Assembly (NCBI RefSeq): GCF_902148845.1
Contig: NC_043755.1
Coordinates: 5,997,790-6,061,789, forward strand
Length of the DNA: 64,000 nt
Source of the DNA: Salarias fasciatus
Lineage: Eukaryota; Chordata; Actinopteri; Blenniiformes; Blenniidae
Direction of reading: 5' to 3'
In this document: piece by piece, positions 1-20,300 of the stretch
How the letters are laid out: the number at the start of each line of letters is the position of its first letter
Position numbering within the stretch: position 1 is the first letter of the stretch
Position numbers and translations under genes: made by a program
The notes under the pieces: generated by a model
Seen by the model: only the letters and a program-made list of their open reading frames with translations
Database searches by the model: none
What the model was told of the DNA's origin: nothing

Positions 1-1788
1 ACATTTGAAAACAAATTGGACAAATGAAAGACTGCTTCTTCTTTTATAAACTAGAGGTGGCTTTTAGGTTTTAAATCATTTAAGAAATCACATTTTTATT
101 TTCCAGAGAGAGACAGAAAAGAAGTTATATGACACTGAAAATTCAGATTTGTTGTCAGACAGTAAGGAGTAACATTTCAAGAGTTTTCACGGACACAACC
201 TCTGTTTTTTTAACACCATCTTCTGCAACCAAACATATCAAACGAAAGCAAAGTCTCAAAGTCTCAGTGTGAACATGTGGTCCGAGGGGAATACAGGGCA
301 GACGGTGGGGGAGACGGGAGGAAGCAGGTCTCTTCTGAGGACAGCTTCTAACATCTCAACAGCTAACCTTTGACATTTAATGAAAATCCACAATCAGTAA
401 CAACAAAAAGAAAAAAAATGGCCAAAAAAAAAAGCTTAAAGTATTTTATTTCTTTGTGAGGATAATTAATCGTTTGTAGGCCTTAATTATTCTGTACAAA
501 GCATAAGTTTGAGCAGAGATCGTAGTTCAGGATTTACTATTAGTTCCTTAATGTGGTCGAGACATCACGCATCATTTTAAGTAGATTAGAGGAAAGCAGT
601 CAGACCTTACGTTAGAAAAGCACGAAGCAGGTGGCGTTTTGGTTTCACACTGCAGTACGACATGAGTTTTGGGGGGTGGGGGGGTGTTAGTCATGTGTTT
701 ATTTGGTCTTGTCAAAGAGGTGAGACGTTGCACATAAAAAGAACCAGGTCCGACACATCCAGCTTCCCAGATCTGCTGGGAAACGAGGAAAAATGACGAC
801 CGGCTAAAGAACAAGCTGGTGACACAATATGAATACACAGACTTCTTTGACAGCGGGGGGTTTGGGCGGGGCGGGGAGGGGGCAAGCCAGATTTCTTTTC
901 ATCGTGAATCGACATAACATTAAGGCTTGTTGGTAAGGAAGAGATATATCCCCATTAAAACCCAATCTGTTTTCCTCTTGAATTGAACCCGGGCTGAACT
1001 GAACTGCTGAGACAAACACTTGCCTTGAAAAAAAGCTGTCCACAAAACATTTGACGTGAAAAAAGTTACAGTAGATAAGAAAGAGAAAGAAAAGAGAAAC
1101 AATAACATACGTACTGAAAATGCTCTTTTTCTTTTTATGCAGTTCGTGTTATTCTGCGGCCTGAATACAAGGTGATAATACAGCTCAAATCAGTGAAGCT
1201 ACGCACAGTTATCAGAACAATTACAGCTGACATTCAGATAGAGTCCGAGCAGACGACAGATTCTCTAACAATCGTCCTGAGGGTGGGGGGGGGGTGAGGG
1301 GGGGGGGGGACAGCAGTCTGATGAGTCCAAACAGAAAAATTCAATCCAAAAATAAGGAGTCTCCTCTTGCTCTTCTAATGGCGACGGCAAAACCCACGTG
1401 GATGTTACGGCTACTGTATATCTACATCGTATGGTCAAACGAAAACGCCCTCCTCTTTCCTCTCCATCTCCCCGCGTCTCCCTTTCACAAAGCCAACGCT
1501 CCCGTTTTGCTTTCTCTTCTCGTCTCAGTCACAATCGTCCAGTACGCTCCCTACTGCAGCTCCTCCCTAATGTACTTAAAACAGGCTACCTCCATTTAAA
1601 TACAAACCTTAGAGTGTGGCACCCCCCCCTCCCTTCCCTCCCCACCCAGAAAACACATCCCCGTCTCACAAAGTATAAAAAGTGTCGACCCCGCCCCGGC
1701 CCCACCCTGGACCTATTATTACGCACACTCCTCAAAAATCTGGGACCCACCCCCCCCTCGACCCGACAAGCGCCCAAACCAAGCCGCG

Positions 1789-1816
1789 CCCCCCCCCCCC
1801 CCCCCCCCCCCCCCCC
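1789..1816. repeat. Poly(C) tract (C28)
   Basis: Twenty-eight consecutive C on the plus strand, hence G28 in the u2af2 sense strand, within the probable 3' UTR. It is unusually long for a C homopolymer and prone to length error in assemblies. Confidence 0.9.
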
Positions 1817-2030
1817 GTGTTCTGGACTGAATATAAACCCTCCCTGTTTGCCTCTTTGTTGAATTTCAAACATCAGGTTGAACTGCAGGATATTTCATGT
1901 AGATCCGAAACAAAAAAAAAACTGGGTCTCGCCGAACGTCGTCTGTCAAATTGGTATTAAATTCAGATCCACCTGAAATGTTGCAGAACAACGCTCCCCG
2001 GGGGCTGATTTGGAATTGGGCAGTACACAT

Positions 2031-2077
2031 CCCTCCCTCCCTCCCTCCCTCCTCCTCCTCCTCCTCTTCCTCCTCCC
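2031..2077. repeat. (CCCT)n and (CCT)n pyrimidine repeat
   Basis: Five CCCT units followed by CCT units, ending about 20 bp from the u2af2 stop codon. It is a purine tract (GGGA/GGA) in the u2af2 transcript. Confidence 0.9.
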
Positions 2078-2097
2078 GTCGTGGCGTCATGCCTCCT

Positions 2098-8797
<6,700 letters not shown>

Positions 8798-9420
8798 CTC
8801 GGAGCTGAAGGCTGCTACGCTCTCCGGGACTGCGTTGTTCAGTTGGCGGTGGCTAGCTTATGCTAGCGACAAAGTGTACAACACTTTTAGAAACAAGCGC
8901 GTCTCCGATCGTGTTCCAGTAAGTTAGCTTCAATCGGCAGTCTGTTTCAGGCCTAAATCACACATAAAATGTTAGCTGGCGCACACATTAGCGGCGTGGT
9001 TATTTATTTACGGCGTAACGAGCGAAATCATTGAGAAAGAAAACGTGTTCGCATGGGTTAGCCTGCTAATATTAGCCTGCTAGCTTGTAGCAAAGTCCAG
9101 AAGAAAAGGCCCGCTGCTCGGCTAGCGTAGCCCCGCCAAACGACGAATGAATGAGACACTTTTTGAGAGATAAATGCAAATTCCAGCGGCTTACATGCCC
9201 ACAGAACGGAGCTAGTCTTTCTTTCTGCGCCAAATGGTTCCCTCTTTCAAACGCTTCGACCCTGGAGAAAGCGATAAAGATTTCGGTGTGCCCGCTTTTT
9301 CGCTCGGTCTCCAGGTACCCCGTGACACCGGAAGTTGATGAGCGTCGGAGTTCCGGTGAGGTTGCGCATGCGCGACAGAGGACGTATGAGCTTTATTTCA
9401 ATCACCAGTGCCCTAGAACT
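8798..9420 (-). promoter_or_regulatory. u2af2: u2af2 5' UTR and promoter region
   Basis: This is the region just upstream of the u2af2 start codon. It is richer in CpG than its surroundings and has no coding exon. An ETS core (CCGGAAGT) lies at about 9328-9335. A perfect NRF1 motif, TGCGCATGCGC, lies at 9363-9373. Both are typical of housekeeping promoters without a TATA box. The transcription start was not located. The sites are 530-580 bp upstream of the start codon, so they could also serve an unseen upstream exon or divergent transcript. Confidence 0.45.
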
Positions 9421-10354
9421 GTACATACATCATGCAGATTATGCAACAGAAGTAGAGGAGTTGTATCAGCCGTGATTTCATCAATCCAAGCAGTGAGCCA
9501 GAGGACAGACTCTCAGCAACAATTGTACTTCCCAAAGCTATAAACATAAAATGTCCTCTGCACAGTTTTATCTGTTATTCTCCAGGAACAGAAGATACTA
9601 TTTCAAGTCATCAGTCCATGTCGCAAATCAGTGGAGAAATTTCACTCAGCTTCATTATCTATGTTCATGTTAGACCAGGGGTGTCAAATTTAAGGTTTGT
9701 AGGCCTTACCACGAAGCACACTGCACTGTGTTTAGTCATTTATTTCATGTATATATACTTCGGTTTCTTTTCTTCCCCTTACTTTTTCCATGCTGTCCCC
9801 TTTGCTGGGATTTCTCCACTGTTGGACCAGTGAAGAAAATCTACTCTACTCCGATATATCCAGAATGCTGTAGCTGAACATGAGGTTGAAGGATGGCACT
9901 TTGGATCATAGCGAGGGCTGGAAAATTTTCATCCTATTTGTGGTTAAGCACATCTACCTGTAGGGTGTATGAGAATGGATAAGTTAAATGAAAATATCTA
10001 ACTTAATATATCCAAGTGTGAAAAAAATCTAAATGAATGTACTGTATGTTTCTCACTAGTTGCAAAACAGTAAACATGGTTAAAGATTTAAATGTGGTAG
10101 AAACGATTCTTCTCTTTTCAACTGTGAAAACAATAATTTGATTTCATGCCAGTGAAGAAGAGAGAGGATATGAGACAGGACAACATCTCTCTGCGGAGAA
10201 TATCAAATGTTTTAATTACAGCCATGTTGAAACGATAGTTTGTGATTGCATTATCTGCATGTTAAGATTGTTGACGAAATTTACACATTAAATCTACACT
10301 TTGCATCAAATCAATTTACCCAGTGATATTCTATGAAACATGGTAAAAAGCAAG

Positions 10355-10385
<31 letters not shown>

Positions 10386-11892
10386 ACTGGAATGAAATTT
10401 TCAGTTACAGGTTGTTTCTGATTCACACACAAAGACACTGAAAACAGTTTGAGTCCTGTAAATCTGTAAACATCATTTTAAGGAAATAAGTAACAGTGAT
10501 GTGACAGTTTCAGCTCCAGCATCACACTGTAACCCAAATAATTTTCCCAAAAGAAATCTTTACTGGTGTACAAATCCTACAGCATTGGAATAAGCAATTA
10601 TCTGCTGTTTTGAATGTTTTAAAAAAAGTAGAAGACAAATACAGATTGCCACAGAGCAAGGTTGTTTTTTTTTTGTTTTTTTTTTGACATGCATTTGTAG
10701 TGGAGCGCTGGGAGCAGTTACAGATAATCTGCAAGCACAAGCGGCTTTTCTGTGATCCTGTAAACTATGCAATCAAAATGTTTGTGTAATTAAGAGACAC
10801 AATTCTTTACAATGAACTAAAAGTTACACATTATAACTAACTGACATTGTAATATTTAGTGTAAATGCTGTGAAACATATTTTACAAAAAGTATTATTGT
10901 GACAATTAATAACAACAAGAGCCTCAAAATCAGAGGCACAGGGGATGATGGTACAATTATTTCACACACGACATTAACTGGTTTAGCTGTTATTAGAGCA
11001 ACAAAGCAAAGTTGGAGTGTTTGACAGTATGTATTATTACACATAAAATATGATCGACACCTGGATTATTTTAACCAAACAATATGAATGTAAAAATGCA
11101 TTTTCACCACAAAAACTATTTTTCTTTAGGAAAAAAGTTCAATCGAGTCGTTTTATGATTGTACTGCTTTTTCTAGTTTTTCTTCCCTTAAACTCAGTTT
11201 GGATGAGAGGGTAAAGAGGATAAAGTCCTAATATGCTGAACGTGACAACATTTGCATTAAGGCAATTGAGAAAGGTCAAGACAAACCTAAAACCATTGAA
11301 ACAAATGCACAAAGCAACAAGAACATCTTAAAAGAATGGGGATTGCTTAAACACAATTCCATAAAGTCTATGGAGTGCAACATTAATTCAACAAAGCTAT
11401 ATACTGTGATTGAAAGCTACAAAACATTTAGGAATGTGTCACATTTGCATATAAATTAAGTGATTTTATTTGCTGTGTTTTATTTATTTTAGCTTTTGCC
11501 TGTTAAAATAAATGAATATGTAAACGGAACCCCAAAACTCTAGAGTGTTGAGGAATCCAAATTCTGAAATACAAATGAGTTGGGTTGATTACACTAAAGT
11601 AGAAATAGTTTCATTTTTGAGAATATTAGTGGAATGTTTTTAGTCTCTGAATAGCGCATCTTTGACTTTGTGCTCTCTGAGCAACAGGAAGAATATTATT
11701 CCCATTTCCCACAGGAACACGATGCTCCCTCACTGTCTTATGGGTGGATGAAACGTTTGTCTGGAATGAGAGGCTTGTTTTCTGGGATACCTCTGGTGGA
11801 TATGTGTGGGTGAAAAGCAGATCTACTGCAGAAAAAAAAAGAGCCCCCGATCTTCTTATCAGAATCACTTCGATTCATAGTCTTTTTTCCTC
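9421..11892. other. Gap between u2af2 promoter and ccdc106
   Basis: No coding exon is recognised. The right part is probably the ccdc106 3' UTR: a minus-strand AATAAA lies at 11465-11470, about 430 bp past the stop. A T27 tract occupies 10355-10381. A short stretch near 9674-9690 resembles the 'ggggtgtcaaa' end common in teleost repeats, but it is too short to classify. Confidence 0.4.
10355..10381. repeat. Poly(T) tract
   Basis: T27 in the gap between u2af2 and ccdc106. Confidence 0.9.
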
Positions 11893-13782
<1,890 letters not shown>

Positions 13783-14400
13783 CTGACACCATAGACAAAT
13801 GGTTAATTTACCTTATGGCTTTATCAAAGAAGACACTAGATTATGCAAATATGACCCGGAGGGCGTCTTTCACTGTGATGCACAGAAAAGAATGGTCACA
13901 CATTAAGACTCTTGCTCAGTGCGGTTCATATTGAAAGCCTGCACAACATGGCAAACCCGACGCTAATTTTATTACATGACTGATAATGTAAATCTGATCT
14001 GAGACATTTAACTCTGAGTTTGCAGCGGCCTCGTTCGGAGATCACGAGGGAGCGTGATTAGCTTCACGGGATGTTAGCAGCAAATGTAGCCACATTATGA
14101 AAAAAAACTACAATATCCTTATCTTAACCACACTCAAAGATTCACTTCTGTCATTCGGACATCACTAGTATCTCCACGCTACCATAATACTCTGCAAAAA
14201 CCGGTACATACCACTTTAGGTTAGTAATAACTGAATCGTGCACATGTAATAAGACGTTATAACTCTGTCATATCCCCATTTCACGAGCTAGTCTGCTAGC
14301 TAACAAGCTAACAATAACAATTATGGCTCTTTCATTTTTTTCAACAAGCTCTACGTCACTTCCGGGTGTGACGTCTTCATCCGTTGGTAAATATATATAT
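13783..14400 (-). promoter_or_regulatory. ccdc106: ccdc106 upstream and promoter region
   Basis: No coding exon is visible. At the far end, on the plus strand, an ETS core (ACTTCCGG) at about 14356-14363 is followed by TGACGTC at about 14367-14373. The pair resembles a CpG-type promoter about 580 bp upstream of the start codon. An (AT)n run begins near 14391. The 5' UTR exon structure was not resolved. Confidence 0.35.
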
Positions 14401-15788
14401 ATATATTTTAAAGATTTTTTATGCGGCAATTTAAACAGTGAGTTAATAAACTTCTGTGCAAGATTATATTGTAAAAATAATACCTAAAAGAAAAACTTTA
14501 AGAAATGCGTTCAGTGGGTCAGGCTTAACTTCTCTCTCTTGAAAGAATATATTTCCGTAAAATGTGCAATGACACAAATCATAGAAGCATTTTCAAACAA
14601 CATGACGAAGTTGCTTTCGACCCACTTCAGAACTGCAGCAGGATTTCTCCCATACGTTGCTTTCGACACACTTGATTGTGTCACACAGCAGGACTGCAGG
14701 ACAGGTAGAGCAGGTGAGGAGGTGTCAGGTTACACAGGCGGCTCTGTGTCTCCACAAAGACTCCAAACACGGTTTATTTACTCCGGAATACATCTCAGTA
14801 TCACCAGCAAATCTGCAACCTAACCAAAAGGGTAAGTGATTTGTTTCTCAAAAATATATTCATAACCATGTAAAACTGCGGTGTAGATAGTAATCTCCTA
14901 AAATAAGGCTCAAATAGGACAGGTGTGGCACCTGAGGTGACCGCGGGTGTGTGCGCAGGGTGAAATGTGTTTGAAAGTTCAATCACATTTAGTCTTTTTT
15001 ACATAAAAAAAAAAACTTTGTTTGGCAAATATGGCAATAAAATGTGTAATTGGAATATACAAAGGAATGAAAAGTGTATAAACGTCAAAAAGATTAAGTT
15101 AAAAAGCTATGTCTCTCTAAAGGTTTCAATAAGTGAAATTCAAACTTGAAAAGCCAAGTCAGTCCTGAAGAAAACACACTTTAGGACTGGAAACTGCTTC
15201 TTTACAATAAACCTCAAACCATTTAAAAGTTCTGTTTCATTTTTAAATGGTGCCATTGTGGGATGAGCAGCAGTAGAATATGATTTGTGACCATGAAAAT
15301 TTTACCAAATCTGTTCTGCAGATGTTGCAGTGCTTTATTTCCCGTTTTCTTTTTGTTAGTTTGACAGATTGTAAGCAAAATGTATTGGTAATGAATTACC
15401 CATTAGTTAACAAGAGTATCATATTATGGAAAAAAACATGATGCAGCCACAAAAGCCTGCTATCTTCTCCTCATAGTGGCCGCCAGCCTGCTCACACAAT
15501 GCTGTGGAATGGCTTTCCATTTTTTAATCAGCATTTGTCATTCATCCCACAAATGTATATTAAGTACATTTTTATATAAATAAAATTAAAATGGAAATAA
15601 CCATTCTTTCCGACGATATAACATAATGTTAAAAAGAACTGTTGGTGGAGAAATAATCTGCTAAACACTGATTTGTTGTGGTTGTCTTTTTCAAGTCTAA
15701 TTTTAATGAGTCCAAGCAAAAGCTGACATCAAAGCATGTGATATTTCCCAGATACGACCTGCTTGTCTTTTTTCTTTACAGTGCAGCT
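14401..15788 (+). other. tmem238: Upstream region of tmem238 with probable 5' UTR exon
   Basis: No protein-coding exon is seen. A good donor (GTAAGT at 14832) follows a possible non-coding first exon ending at 14831. A matching acceptor (TTTCTTTACAG) ends at 15780, eight bases before the tmem238 ATG. A 5' UTR intron of about 950 bp is therefore likely. The rest is AT-rich with no recognised element. Confidence 0.4.
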
Positions 15789-16118
15789 ATGGCACCAAAG
15801 TATGAGGGTCTGTCCCACTGCAAGCTGGCTCTTGTGTTCGCGGTGCTGATGGATCTACTGGGTGTGATCTCCATGCTGCTGGGGGTCTTCGCCCAGCTCG
15901 AGATCCAGGGCCGGGACTTTGGGGATCTGCTGGTGTACACAGGAGCTCTGCTGGTGCTGTTCTCCGTGGGAGGCTGGGTTTTATGGTACAGCGGCAACAT
16001 TGAGGGTTTGACCTCCAAGAAGGAGTTGGGTGGCACCGTGGGTGGAGCTGTGGATCGACTCGCTCGCTCTCTGAGTCGGAGGATACGGCTCCCCAGGACT
16101 CGCAGCAGTCCAACATAG
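15789..16118 (+). CDS. tmem238: Transmembrane protein 238-type two-pass protein
   Basis: A single-exon 109-aa membrane protein of unknown molecular function. The start is MAPKYEGLSHCK, chosen because it lies just after a 5' UTR acceptor. Membrane segment 1 covers about 13-34 and segment 2 about 46-66. The second runs into WVLWYSGNIEGL, which matches the WVLWYTGNIE block of human TMEM238. The C-terminal tail is basic (RLARSLSRRIRLPR). It is shorter than human TMEM238 because it lacks the Ala/Pro-rich tail. Human TMEM238 lies on 19q13.42 with U2AF2 and ISOC2, but a TMEM238L gene lies on 17p. Both neighbourhoods are represented in this window, so orthology to one or the other is unsettled. Confidence 0.85.
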   Translation: MAPKYEGLSHCKLALVFAVLMDLLGVISMLLGVFAQLEIQGRDFGDLLVYTGALLVLFSVGGWVLWYSGNIEGLTSKKELGGTVGGAVDRLARSLSRRIRLPRTRSSPT

Positions 16119-17318
16119 GAGGTGGACGTTAGGGATACCAAAGTTTGAAGGACTGACAGACTTGTGTTGCTTACAGAGTTGTGCTCAAGTTGGAAGGGGG
16201 CCAATCTGCCCGAGGCAAAGGAGTGTCACCCTCAGTGGAAACACCTCATTGACACGAAAGCCCTGATTTCGTATTACTGAAAGAATTTGTGTACTCTGTT
16301 CAGTTTTGTATGTAAACAAAGACAAAATTGAGGATTAAACAGATCGTCATATCACATCATTTAGTGATTTCCTCTGGGCATTTGTGTGTGTGTTTTTTGC
16401 TCTACTGCTACAAAAGATTATGACACTACTCAAATAAAAACTACAACACTTTAATGACATTCATCAAATTTGCAAAAAGTTGAGTCAGACAAAAGTCTCA
16501 AAATCAAATGAGATGATCACATGATCACAGATGTATAAGTGCACAAAAATACTGCATAGAATACATGGGATCAATGTCTCTCCCTCATGTTGCTGTCAAA
16601 CTTAAGCATGAACCAAAATAATACACTAATTTCATGTCTTCCTTCAGAAGTCATGAATCAAAATGATTGAGAAAATAAATATTTTATACAACACCTACTT
16701 AAATCTTTGATTTAGGAGAGGAGATGTGAAGACACATTCATAACGTGCTGGTATTCGTAGTTTCACCACATGCAACGTGAAGGGCGATAGTTTGAGTTAA
16801 CACTCATGGGTGAAGAATCACAACAGATGTTTAACAATCTCAATGCAACCTCAGGAGATAAAGTGCCTGATTGTCTTTATGTGTGCAGAAAATCCAGAAG
16901 CCTGATTCCACTTTATGACAAAGCAGCAGAAACTGCAGCCAAATAAAATGTTACCGTCACATCATGAAATGTCAGAGCTCAGGCTTCTCAAAAAGAAATA
17001 TAAAAAAAGAGATATGTTTGAATTATTGTTTTTCTTCCAGTGCTATGGTCGACATGGCTTTCACGCAACCAGGTACTACTGATCGATCATACAGAATTGA
17101 TATAAAATCAAAGGCACACAGAAAGGCACCATTATCCAGTAAAGATGGGAGATGTCCAAAACTATGAGGTAAACAAGTGTGAAGTTATATCAATCACATT
17201 TAAAAAGGTGCTGCCATATTGAGACGTGGCCTCGTTTAGTTCCATGAACGCACCATTTACAATGGTGTGGCTCCGTCGTGATCTGGTCTTAATGCTCTGA
17301 CCGATGGAGCGAACAATG
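16119..17318. other. Convergent 3' ends of tmem238 and the JIP-like gene
   Basis: This probably holds the 3' UTRs of both genes. For tmem238, ATTAAA is at 16334-16339 and AATAAA at 16433-16438 (plus strand). I see no coding exon; the open frame at 16964-17167 has no recognisable domain. The JIP-like 3' UTR extends leftward from 17318 for an unknown distance. Confidence 0.4.
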
Positions 17319-20300
17319 TCAGAGTGCAGGACTGGGAACGGAGGAAGCTGGAATCTGCCAAATGATCATGTGACTGCGTTCAGACCGCTGTGGCGAGGCT
17401 TGAGACGTCTCAGACGATTCATCACCTGCATCATCGCCTGGAAAAGTGAACAGCTGAGTGAGAATTTACTCCTGATTTCTCAATGAATTATAAGATCTAA
17501 TTCTTAAAGGCTGTTAGAATCCTTTCACAATAAAAAGCACAAGGCAGTCATTTTTGCACCTATTATTTTAAGTTTCAAAAATGTTTTTCTAAAGCCCCAG
17601 GGCACCAGGAAACCAGTTCATAAGGGGGAGCAATGAAATAGTTTCAGTACAAAGAACATGGCTATCATCTTCTAGTACCATAACTTAAAGTGTAAGTGAA
17701 AAGTTGTCTGTGAGTTTTACAGTAATCTTTACTGAAGTAAATTATTCTTGTATAATTTCCGGCGAAATACATATTACCGTGGTTTAAATCTATTTTATGA
17801 CGTGAACTGGAAAACTGTAAAAACCGAGGCAGAAGCGTTCCAGTGAACACCTCATACTTTCTTTTAAAGAGTTGATCAGTGTATTTTTACATCAGTGAGG
17901 AATTTGCCAGTGACCCACCAATTCGGAAGTTGATGTACCCTTCTCCGCCGCTCAGGACCCGCTGAGCTGTAGTGACATGGCTGCTGCCTGGAGAAGTGAT
18001 CAAGCAACCTGTGAGGGAAAGGTGGGTTCATGAGCAAAAACAACAGACTGGTCCCATTTCGATCTCCTGATCACATTGTCCCGAGTGTAAAAAAGCTAAA
18101 GAATACATTATTGATGCTAATAGAGTTTGTGAAAATACTTGAGTAAAATCTAAGGGACTATTACCAGATGCAGCAATGATGAATCTGACAGACTGCCGAT
18201 GCCCATGGTAGCACAGCTGGGCTGATGCAGTGTTGGAATACGGGATGGAAACGGCTTCTGAAGCTGAAAGCAGTTATTCATCATTATTAGTATTATTAGA
18301 GCTCGTCTTTCACGACTTAATCAGGTCCAGACTTAATCAATCTGATTAAAAACTTACTTATGGATAAGGGGATGGAGAAAACGGCACCACCTCCTGTGCC
18401 AATCCACAGACGACCAGAGATGATGGCGAGTGAAGAGATCTGGAGAGGCGAGAGCGTGAGGAAAGGCTGACCTGCACGAGAGAAAAGTGTGTTAGTTCAG
18501 TACTGATCATATGAAACAAAGTTATAATTCAGCATACCAGGAGCAAGAACTGACTCAAGCCCACAGCTTTGCATTAATGACAGAGACAAAAAAAAAAAAG
18601 AAAAGAAAAAAAAAGTTGTTTTTTTTTTTTACCTAATGTTTTGGTGATCAAAGCCATGAAATCTACTTCCTGTAGCGGCCGTCCTGAGGACCAATCAAAC
18701 AGCCTGAGCATGTGATCGAGCCGGCAGGCCGTCCAAACGCCGCTTCCACCAGCACACAGGAAACGGACCTGCTGCTCGCTGCGCTCAGACACCGAGAATA
18801 TTTGCTGTGGTGTGAGGAAAAAGCATCATGACGCTTAATCAAACGACAGATTGCACATTAGTCACAATTAATAAAATGTAGGTTACCTCCTCCGCTTCTT
18901 ACCTCCACTTTCTTGTTATTAAGGTCAACCACATGGACTTTGTTCCAGTATCCCACCCACAGACAGTCGCCTTTGGCAAGGCAGCAGCGAATGGGCTGCA
19001 CGGGGTTTGATCCAACAGGCACTGCTGAGTGTGACTGCAGGTTCCAGCCACCTGTCGATCACAGTGTTTTATTTTCACTCTCACGAAACATCAGTCAACC
19101 AAAGAAAATCGAGAATTCCAGAATTATTATATTACCTGAACCGTGAGAGAAAAAGGCCAACGTGCCGTCAGCCAAACCGGCTACGACTTGACCCTGTGTA
19201 TACCTGCAAGATGTTGATCAATAGAAATGGATTATTTTCTTTTTGTGACAAAAAGACAACGTGAAAACTTTGTTTCAGATTTTACTCTATTCCCAGCTTG
19301 CATTATATACCTTTCAGATATGGTTTTAACTTGATCACGTTTATAATTTTGTATTGACAATGTCTTCTGTATTTATGGTAAGATCAAACTGAGGTTTGAT
19401 GTGATGTTGTTATGATACAGAACACTCTATGTTTAAAATTGGAACACACACCGCAAAGCGAACTCACGTGAGTGAATGAACGGCCTCCGACAGCGAAACA
19501 GACTGCAGACAGCGTCTCCTGTCAGCAGAGGCCGGATGTATCTGGAGACTGTAAAAGGCAAAAGGAAGGCAGGGTGGGAGACAGACAGAGTGTGACAGAC
19601 TGTCGACCGAAGAGCCTCCATATTCCTGAGCTGTCATTTACTGAGGCGAGCTGCTGATTCAGCTGGCACTACCTTCCTTCCTGAGTCCCGATCCACACAG
19701 TTCCTGAACTGCCACCTGACAAAACAACAGCAAAATGACTGTAAGAGGAACAGCTGAGTGAGCAGTTTGATTTCCAAGAGTTTCCAGTAAGATGGTGAGG
19801 TTTTACTGAATAATCTGATTATAGAATACATCAATCAAGCGGTTGGTAGGCAGCCTGCTGCCGCCTGCTGTGCCGGCACTGACCTATGGGAGGCACGGCA
19901 CAGATGCAGAGCGCCGGCGCTGTGGGAGGGAGGCTGAACTGATCCAGGACGGTATTGGAGCGAGCCGGATCAATCACCGTAACGTCACTGCAGGAGGCAG
20001 GGCCGGAAACCACCCACACAGTGCACTGGCAGGGGAGGACAGGCACAGAGTTTGGGAAGAGCAGCGGCATGACACAACTTGCATTGTGGGAGAAGTCGCG
20101 GGGAGGTGATCATAATTAGAGAACAACTGCGATGTGAGCGGGATAATGAAAGACTCACGGTGGCTTCTCCTGAGATCTCTGGTGTGACTGCAACTGCGCA
20201 GTTCAGCTGAGGAGGCAACGTATGAGGCATAATTATAAACAAACTGTTGAACTGTGAGCGCAAGATAGAAAATACATGGGAATGATATTTGCACCTGAAT

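Larger units (their letters stand above)
1..2097 (-). other. u2af2: u2af2 3' UTR and downstream flank
   Basis: No coding exon is recognisable here. The stretch lies directly downstream of the u2af2 stop codon on the minus strand and is probably its 3' UTR. Minus-strand AATAAA signals lie at 698-703, 445-450 and 95-100, so the UTR could be about 1.4 to 2 kb. It is rich in homopolymer tracts: C28 at 1789-1816, CCCT and CCT repeats at 2031-2077, and G-runs at 1281-1309 and 670-684. The short open frames here are proline- or glycine-rich readings of those tracts. Confidence 0.55.

Noticed and set aside
1398-1862. 154-codon proline-rich plus-strand frame
   Set aside because: It reads a C-rich low-complexity region in the u2af2 3' flank; no domain, and no splice or start context.
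9151-9543. 130-codon plus-strand frame beyond the u2af2 promoter
   Set aside because: No recognisable domain and composition like flanking non-coding DNA; it overlaps the ETS/NRF1 promoter motifs.
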